The notes under the pieces were generated by a model. The model ran no database searches, had not been told where the DNA came from, and worked only from the letters and a program-made list of their open reading frames with translations. Made by a program: the position numbers and the translations under genes. Below, in pieces: positions 58,184 to 64,000 of a stretch of DNA of 64,000 bases. The DNA lies in assembly GCF_002210345.1 (NCBI RefSeq), contig NZ_MWQI01000009.1, positions 1-64,000 of the forward strand, given 5' to 3'. Source of the stretch: Fibrobacter sp. UWB4. GTDB lineage: Bacteria > Fibrobacterota > Fibrobacteria > Fibrobacterales > Fibrobacteraceae. How positions within the stretch are numbered: the stretch's first letter is position 1; the number at the start of each line of letters is the position of its first letter.

Positions 58184-59651
58184 ATGAAAAAAAGGATGTT
58201 GTTCTTTTTGCTTGCTTTGGGAATAGTTCTTTTGGCGTGTTCCGGTGGTGATGTTGTGGGAGGCGTTTTGGATGGCGTTGTTGCGATTAAGAATCGTAAA
58301 ATTGCAGGTGTTACGCAGAAGGGACCTTTCTTGACGGGATCTTCGGTGACGATCCAGGAACTCGATGGACGAACTTTAGCTCAAACTGGGAAAAGTTTTA
58401 AAGCTTTTGTAAAAAGCAATCAAGGTGATTTTGCTATCAAAGGTGTAAGTCTTGTTTCTCAATACGCAATGCTCGAAGTTGAAGGCTATTTTCGAAACGA
58501 AATTGCGGGAAAAAGTTCTGATGGAAAGATTCGATTAAACGCCTTGACGGATTTAAGAAAGCGTAATCATGTGAATGTGAACTTGCTTACGCATCTTGAA
58601 TCGGGTCGAATTCTTAATCTTGTCCAAAAACATGGACTTTCCGTTGATGCCGCAAGAAAACAAGCTGAACAGGAACTTTTTACGTCTTTTGGCTTCATGA
58701 ATGAAAATGCGGTTCCAGAAGATATGGATATTTTTTCAGAAAAAAATGGTGGTGCGATGCTGCTTGCTGTGAGTGTGCTAATGCTGCAAGACAGTTCAAC
58801 GGAGGCGGATTTCTCGGAACGGATGTCTAGGGCCGCTTTTGCTTTTGCCGAGAATGGAACATGGTCGGGAACGGATAGAGCGGAAATTGCAGATTGGGCC
58901 GTGTATTCCGAAGTTGCAAATGGTTCTGATTTAAGTGTGCTGCAAAGAGTTCGGAAAAATTTGGAATCTTGGAATGAGTCTGTCCCTCCGTTTGAAACGT
59001 ATATCAACCTTTTTTGGTCTAACGAATATGGATTGGGCGTATGTAGTGATGAAAACTTTCATGAGGTTCGTCCTAACATAAATGAAAACAGCTTGTTTTA
59101 TCTGGATGAGTTCGTATGTAACTCGAATCATCGCTGGAGCTTGATTGCGTATCGAGAAAATGCAGGCGATATTAATGTTGCTGGCGTTTATTGGGCGCCT
59201 AGAAATGTTGGATGTGAGAAACAGAAGTCCCACGTTGGCTATCTTCCAGATCTTATTGATAGTGTTTTAAGGATGGAAGAAATGGAAAAAAAACAATGTA
59301 TTACTTATGGCGGGTACTTTTATGCATATGATGCTTTGAATGTGTGCCCGGATGGATATCGGTTGCCGACGCAGGAAGAAGCACAAGCTCTGATAGATGC
59401 GTATGGTGGAAGTGAAAAAGCGGCCGTTGGCTTGCGATCTGTAGATGGCTTTGCTGCAGTGATGGGGGGGGCGTGTTGAGCATAGGAGTGCCGCTACATC
59501 TGAATATATAGGTGTTCACAAGGTAGGCGAATTTTGGATATCGACTTCAATTATGGGTGACCGTTATATTCTGAAAATAGACTCGAATGGGGCTTCCTTT
59601 GCTGGAGATTATGGTGCAGCAAGACCTGTTCGTTGCGTAAGGAACTTTTAA
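58184..59651 (+). CDS. FISUMP lipoprotein 2, interrupted by a poly-G frameshift
   Basis: The ATG at 58184 (RBS AAGGAGG) opens a 431-aa frame that stops at 59479. It contains lipobox VLLACSGG, the shared module (AGVTQKGPFLTGSSVTIQEL, VSQYAMLEVEGYF, VNVNLLTHLESGRIL) and the first half of a FISUMP domain (CPDGYRLPTQEEAQ). At 59464-59471 eight G occur. Removing one G restores the frame through VGEFWISTSIMGD and PVRCVRNF to the TAA at 59649-59651, where FISUMP domains normally end (full product 488 aa). The remaining sequence shows no decay. This fits slipped-strand phase variation, a recent mutation or a sequencing error. The next gene follows after 17 bp. Confidence 0.75.
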
Positions 59652-59668
59652 AAAAGGAGGATAATCAG

Positions 59669-61135
59669 ATGAAAAAGATGACTTTGTTTGTGCTGTTTAT
59701 TGCTCTCTGTTTGCTTTGCTGTTGTTCTTCGGAAAATCCAATGGAGGTTCCAGGAGCTGGATTGCATTTTGACGGAACTGTTGATGGCGTTTCGCAAAAA
59801 GGTCCTTTTTTGACGGGAGCCACGGTGACCCTTCAGGAACTTGATGCGAAATCCTTGGAACAGACTGGAAAAAGTTTTAAGGGGAAGATTGCAAATGATA
59901 AAGGTGAGTTCGCGGTCGATAATGTTGATTTGAACTCCCCGTATGCACTGCTTGTGGCCAATGGGTATTTCCGCAATGAGGTGACGGGTAAAAAATCGGG
60001 TGGCACGATAACTTTGATGGCGTTTGCGGATTTGTCGAACTGTTCTCATGTGAATATCAATTTGTTGACCCACTTGGAATATGAGAGAATTCGTGTGTTG
60101 TTGGATCAAAAGAAAATGTCTTTCGTAAAAGCCAAAAACAAGGCGGAGCAAGAAATATTCTTAAACTTTTTTAATATGCCAGCTTCTGAAAAAGCTGAAA
60201 ACTTGAGTATTTTTGAGGATAGTGAAGGAGGCAAGGCTCTGCTTGCGATAAATGTCCTTTTGCTGGGAAATTTAAGTGAACCTGAATTTATGGAACGCTT
60301 GGTCGCGTTGAGCGATGATTTTGCTCGTGATGGCGTTTGGGATGATTCTCTTCTCAAAGTGAAAATTGCCGATTATGCTTGTGAGTTGAGCATATGGGGC
60401 GAACTTCTGGAAATTCGCAAGAATATAGAAGCTTGGAAAATTGCCGATGTTCCGGCGTTTGAACCTTATGTGAACCGTTTTTGGACGGACCTGTATGGTC
60501 TTGGAAAATGCGATGCTTCGAATGTGGGTGTACGCAAGAAGAATGCTAATGAAACCAGTGCTCTCTATGGCATGAATTTTGTCTGTGATAAGGATAGTGG
60601 ATGGGTTGCAAATAAGAATGAATTTTACGGCGGTTGTGATTCTTGTTCTGTGATGAGGGACCCCCGTGATGGTCATGTGTATAAATATTGGAATGTGGAT
60701 GGAGTTGACTGGATGGCGTCAAATCTCAGGTTTGATAACGGTGATTTTGAATGCTTCTTTGGGAACTGCGATGCTTATGGTTATCTCTATAAATCTCCTG
60801 GAATAAGCATTTATAGTGATGGATCCTACTACAATGACTATGACCCCGACGGTGATCCTGTTGCGGGTATATGCCCTAGTGGCTGGCGTGTTCCTGTATT
60901 TGAGCATCTTATACATTTGGACGATGCTGCTTCCAAAAATGACATAAAACAGCTTTTCTCGGAAGCTGAAAGGAATATCATTTTGGCGTCGGGGGCTAAT
61001 TCGACTTCTTATTGGACTGCTGATGTTTCGTATACGGGATATCGCCGTGCCTTGATTGTAAATAGTGACGGTTATTTTTATTGGTCGATGAAAGAAAAGG
61101 GTGATGTCTTCTTCGTCCGTTGCGTCAGAGATTAG
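59669..61135 (+). CDS. FISUMP lipoprotein 3
   Basis: 488 aa. Lipobox CLLCCCSSEN (Cys near 18-20). Shared module about 30-280: DGVSQKGPFLTGATVTLQEL, DLNSPYALLVANGYFRNEV, VNINLLTHLEYERI, LLAINVLLLGNLSEPEF. Linker YGLGKCDASNVGVRKKN and FVCDKDSGW. FISUMP-like domain from about 345: GHVYKYWNVDGVDWMASNLR, GICPSGWRVPVFEHL, YWTADVSYTG, FFVRCVRD. AAAGGAGGATAATC gives a strong RBS. Last gene of the four-gene unit that begins with regulator 1. Confidence 0.82.
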   Translation: MKKMTLFVLFIALCLLCCCSSENPMEVPGAGLHFDGTVDGVSQKGPFLTGATVTLQELDAKSLEQTGKSFKGKIANDKGEFAVDNVDLNSPYALLVANGYFRNEVTGKKSGGTITLMAFADLSNCSHVNINLLTHLEYERIRVLLDQKKMSFVKAKNKAEQEIFLNFFNMPASEKAENLSIFEDSEGGKALLAINVLLLGNLSEPEFMERLVALSDDFARDGVWDDSLLKVKIADYACELSIWGELLEIRKNIEAWKIADVPAFEPYVNRFWTDLYGLGKCDASNVGVRKKNANETSALYGMNFVCDKDSGWVANKNEFYGGCDSCSVMRDPRDGHVYKYWNVDGVDWMASNLRFDNGDFECFFGNCDAYGYLYKSPGISIYSDGSYYNDYDPDGDPVAGICPSGWRVPVFEHLIHLDDAASKNDIKQLFSEAERNIILASGANSTSYWTADVSYTGYRRALIVNSDGYFYWSMKEKGDVFFVRCVRD

Positions 61136-61190
61136 TTGAACGATTTTTTCACTATTTGAAACCTCATTAGGAAACTAGCGAGGTCTTTTC

Positions 61191-61289
61191 ATGTTCTCAG
61201 AACATACAGTCATGTTCTAAAATATTAGAATTTTTGAAAATTTAGCGAAAATTAGTAAAATCTGACGAAAAACGCCAATTTTATGTTCT
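61191..61289 (+). promoter_or_regulatory. Upstream region of regulator 2 with three ATGTTCT repeats
   Basis: ATGTTCT at 61191, 61212 and 61283 (intervals 21 and 71 bp). The first is half of a perfect 15-bp palindrome ATGTTCTCAGAACAT (61191-61205). The third follows AAAAACGCCA (61269). Likely operator sites, perhaps for autoregulation by the protein at 61320. Confidence 0.5.
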
Positions 61290-61306
61290 GAATACGCCGG
61301 AAAAGT

Positions 61307-61314
61307 TATATTTG
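61307..61314 (+). promoter_or_regulatory. TAnnTTTG promoter box of regulator 2 (leaderless)
   Basis: TATATTTG ends 5 nt before the ATG at 61320. Confidence 0.55.
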
Positions 61315-61319
61315 TACTC

Positions 61320-62174
61320 ATGAAGGAAATCGTTGAATATACGGATTATCGCAAGTACATCCAGGACTACTATGACGAGCGTAAACGCACATCGGCGTTT
61401 TCTTGGCATATGTTTGCGCAGAAGGCGGGTTTTGCGTCGGATGTCTATCTGAAGTATGTTTGCGAGGGAAAGAAAAATCTGAGTGTCGGTTCTGCGGGTT
61501 CTGTTGCAAGTGCCATGGGCCTTGTCGGATTTGAACAGACTTACTTTGTCCTGATGGTCTCGTATGCCCATGCGAAAGATGACAAGACGAAGCGCGCTGC
61601 ATTTGAAGAACGCTGTGCGCTTGCGAATGCGCACAAGATGCGTGTTCTTGGGGATGAAGAGTTCAATTATTTCAAATCGTGGAAAAATTCCGTGATTCGA
61701 GAATTGGCTCCGCACATGCCCGGCGCAAAGCCTCTCGAAATGGCGCGAGCTTGCAAGCAGAAGATTTCGGCAACGGAAGTTTCCGAGACGCTTGATTTTT
61801 TGGTGAAGGCAAAGCTTTTAAAGAAGGACAAAAACGGAAACTACCAGCAAACAGATAAGGCCATCAGGATGGCGCCTGTGGAGGCGGTTCCCTTGGCGGC
61901 TCGTGATTTGCAGCGCCAGATGGGAGAGTTTGCGATACAGTCGCTTGATTTGCCTCTTTCTGAACGCATGATGTCGGGCTATACGCTTGGTCTTACGCGT
62001 CGTGCGTACGAACGCATCAAAAAAGAGACGGAAGATTATTACCGCCGCGTGGTGGCGATTGCGACTGAGGAAGATGAAACGGAACAGGTTTACCGCTTGA
62101 ACGTGCAGTTGTTCCCGCTGAGCGAACGCTTGAATAAAAATGAAACGGATTTAAATAAGGACAAAACGAAATGA
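61320..62174 (+). CDS. TIGR02147-family regulator 2
   Basis: 284 aa, clearly paralogous to the protein at 55225: MKEIVEYTDYRKYIQDYYDE, SWHMFAQKAGFASDVYLKYV (HTH-like), MGLVGFEQTYFVLMVSYAHA, MPGAKPLEMARACKQKISAT, ETLDFLVKAKLLKKDKNGNY (winged-helix-like), LQRQMGEFAIQSLDLPLSER. The C-terminal tail is charged. Its stop overlaps the start of the next lipoprotein gene (ATGA), so regulator and lipoprotein are translationally coupled. Confidence 0.84.
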   Translation: MKEIVEYTDYRKYIQDYYDERKRTSAFSWHMFAQKAGFASDVYLKYVCEGKKNLSVGSAGSVASAMGLVGFEQTYFVLMVSYAHAKDDKTKRAAFEERCALANAHKMRVLGDEEFNYFKSWKNSVIRELAPHMPGAKPLEMARACKQKISATEVSETLDFLVKAKLLKKDKNGNYQQTDKAIRMAPVEAVPLAARDLQRQMGEFAIQSLDLPLSERMMSGYTLGLTRRAYERIKKETEDYYRRVVAIATEEDETEQVYRLNVQLFPLSERLNKNETDLNKDKTK

Positions 62175-64000
62175 GATGGAATGTGTATAAAAGATTTAGA
62201 AATGGCCTTGCAAATGCATTGTCGATTGCCGTGGCGACTGTCTTTATGGCGGGTTGTTCCGATGTTGACGTCGCTGGCGGAGCTTCGGGTGATGCTGGCG
62301 TCGTTGCGATTAAGGATCGTGAAATTGCAGGCGTGACGCAGAAGGGGCCGTTTGTTGCGGGGTCTGCGGTGACCGTGCTTGGAATCGATTGCAAGTCGAT
62401 GAAGCTCTCGGACGAGCATTTTGAAGGCGAGGTCAAGAGCGAAAAGGGTGACTTTACGGTGGATGATGTTTCACTCAAGTCGTCGTGCGCAGTGCTTGAG
62501 GCTACGGGAAAGTACCGCAGCGAAATTACCGGCAAGATGTCGTCGGGTGAAATTACGCTCCATGCGCTGACAGACCTTAAGGACCGCAAGAACGTGAACG
62601 TCAATGTGATTACCGAGCTGGAATACGAACGCGTGATGTATCTTGTGACCGAAAAGAAGATGAATTTCGCGGATGCAAAAAAACAGGCCGAAAAAGAAGT
62701 GCTTGCAGCTTTCGGTATCGCGGGCAACTTTGATAGTTCCGAAGACTTGAACATTTTCGGAAAGGGTGACGGGAACGCGGCTCTGCTTGCTGTGAGTGTG
62801 CTGTTGCAGGCGGAAACGGATGTGGCCGGAATCGAGAAACGCCTTGAAAAGTTTGCGGATTCGTTTGCGGAAACTGGCAAGTGGAATGATTCTTCCGCAA
62901 AGACTGCAATTGAAAAGTGGCGAGTTGCCGCTATGGCTGACGGTACTCTTGATTCGATTCGCAAGAATGTCGAAAGCTGGGGCTATGCCGATGAAGCGCC
63001 TGATTTCGAGAAATATATCGAAACCTTCGGTGACTCTGTTACCCTGGGCAGTGAATACGACGCAACTGCAAATACGCTGAAAGACTTGCGCGACGGCCAG
63101 ACTTACAGAACCGTAAAAATCGGCGATCAGGTGTGGATGGCCGAGAACTTGAACTTTGAAACAGCGTTCAGTTCTTGCTACAACGATAGTGCAGAGTATT
63201 GCGAAAAGTATGGCCGGTTGTACACCTGGGCCACGGCGGTGGGCAAGTCGGAGGATGAGTGCGGGGTAGGAAAGGAATGTAATCTGCCATCTGGGAATAT
63301 TCGTGGTGTTTGCCCCGATGGATGGTATTTGCCTAGCGAAGATGATTTTGTGGCTTTAATCAAGGCCGTGGGTGACGAAAAAGGAGCTGGCTCTAAACTG
63401 AAGTCTACCGATGGCTGGAATGACGATGATGGTGAAAGCGGCAACGGCACTGACGCTTTCGGGTTCTCGGCGCTGGCTGCAGGCTTCGGCCATCCGGGTT
63501 ACTATGGCGTGGGTTACACTACGAGCTTCTGGGGTTCTACGGAGTGCGGTAGCGAGGGTGTTCCGGAGACCGGTAACGGCTGCGCGTATGCGATGTACTT
63601 GGACTATGACGATGTCAACGTAAGCTTCAGGGGTTATGCCGCTAAGGACTTTGGGTACTCTGTCCGCTGCGTCAAACGTGATGACGGAACTGTTCCGGCA
63701 TCCAGCAGCGGTTCCGCAAAGGCGGATGCCGGCAGTAAATACGACGCCTCTGCAAATACGCTGAAAGACTTGCGCGATGGCCAGACTTACAGAACTGTAA
63801 AAATCGGTGGTCAGGTATGGATGGCGGAGAACTTGAACTACGAAGTGGAGAATAGTATCTGTTATGAAAATTCCGCGGATAGCTGCGCCAAGTATGGCCG
63901 CTTATACACTTGGGCTGCGGCTATGGATTCCATAAAGACAGGCTGTGGTTATGGAGTGGCTTGCTCGCAGACTTTGCCAGCCCAGGGTGTTTGCCCAAGC
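62171..64000 (+). CDS. FISUMP lipoprotein 4 (C-terminus beyond window)
   Basis: An open frame from ATG 62171 to the window edge (610 aa so far). Lipobox VFMAGCSDV (Cys near 29), shared module about 40-285 (AGVTQKGPFVAGSAVTVLGI, VNVNVITELEYERVMYLV, LLAVSVLLQAETDVAGIEKR). It lacks the YGLGxC linker of the others and goes straight to a canonical FISUMP domain (about 300-500: LKDLRDGQTYRTVKIGDQVW, NLPSGNIRGVCPDGWYLP, FGYSVRCVKRDD). A short Ser/Ala linker leads to a second, very similar FISUMP copy from about 525 that is cut by the window end. The two copies share LKDLRDGQTYRTVKIG at protein and nearly at DNA level, which suggests recent internal duplication. Confidence 0.85.
   Translation, partial: MRWNVYKRFRNGLANALSIAVATVFMAGCSDVDVAGGASGDAGVVAIKDREIAGVTQKGPFVAGSAVTVLGIDCKSMKLSDEHFEGEVKSEKGDFTVDDVSLKSSCAVLEATGKYRSEITGKMSSGEITLHALTDLKDRKNVNVNVITELEYERVMYLVTEKKMNFADAKKQAEKEVLAAFGIAGNFDSSEDLNIFGKGDGNAALLAVSVLLQAETDVAGIEKRLEKFADSFAETGKWNDSSAKTAIEKWRVAAMADGTLDSIRKNVESWGYADEAPDFEKYIETFGDSVTLGSEYDATANTLKDLRDGQTYRTVKIGDQVWMAENLNFETAFSSCYNDSAEYCEKYGRLYTWATAVGKSEDECGVGKECNLPSGNIRGVCPDGWYLPSEDDFVALIKAVGDEKGAGSKLKSTDGWNDDDGESGNGTDAFGFSALAAGFGHPGYYGVGYTTSFWGSTECGSEGVPETGNGCAYAMYLDYDDVNVSFRGYAAKDFGYSVRCVKRDDGTVPASSSGSAKADAGSKYDASANTLKDLRDGQTYRTVKIGGQVWMAENLNYEVENSICYENSADSCAKYGRLYTWAAAMDSIKTGCGYGVACSQTLPAQGVCPS

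Overview
The window looks like chromosomal DNA of a Fibrobacter species (Fibrobacteres, FCB superphylum), close to F. succinogenes. The evidence is secreted GH9 and GH5 cellulases, five CE1-type esterases, FISUMP-type lipoproteins (Fibrobacter succinogenes major paralogous domain), two TIGR02147-type regulators, a T9SS-type C-terminal sorting domain, the Na+-pumping decarboxylase subunits and CoA transferase of a succinate/propionate fermenter, and Bacteroidetes-like TAnnTTTG promoter elements. I recognised families by eye and ran no searches.

Layout. 1-93: 3' end of a 5S rRNA and its terminator. 473-8360: a tiny membrane protein, a secreted GH9 cellulase, a PabB-PabC fusion (folate), a secreted esterase, an unknown exported protein, Rpe, and a lysine/alanine-rich tail fused to a glycogen-binding-like domain. 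8729-11461: an AT-rich secreted beta-propeller/VCBS protein. 11621-16744: LysA, a BASS transporter, a membrane protein, a cupin and a phosphohexomutase. 16933-23882: four tandem esterase genes on the minus strand, some recently duplicated. 24135-32426: a NYN-LOTUS protein, a TolC-like channel, tRNA-Val, PtsN-like EIIA, AroD, then clpP-ftsY-lipoprotein-thioredoxin-GT2 in one operon. 32649-41216: small exported proteins, a decayed hydrolase gene, a GH5 without signal peptide, an EF-Tu-domain-II-like small protein, MqnA, a GGDEF response regulator, KDPG aldolase and a MacB-like ABC pair. 41440-47911: a Wzc-like tyrosine kinase, an OmpA/TSP3 porin-like protein, GtrA and a CoA transferase.

48056-64000: the most distinctive part. 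Six lipoprotein genes share one N-terminal module of about 260 residues. In two of them it leads to a histidine-phosphatase domain, and in four to FISUMP domains. Two of the FISUMP groups are each headed by a TIGR02147 regulator whose gene abuts or overlaps the first lipoprotein gene and whose upstream region carries three short direct repeats with nearly the same spacing in both cases. One lipoprotein gene is switched out of frame by an eight-G tract, which suggests phase variation. A Na+-pumping decarboxylase operon (gamma, biotin carrier and beta subunits) lies between the phosphatase and FISUMP groups.

Across the window, intergenic DNA carries a dispersed inverted-repeat family (half-sites GGATCCTTC and CAGGATGAC), and about ten genes appear to be leaderless, with TAnnTTTG-like boxes 4-8 nt before the start codon.
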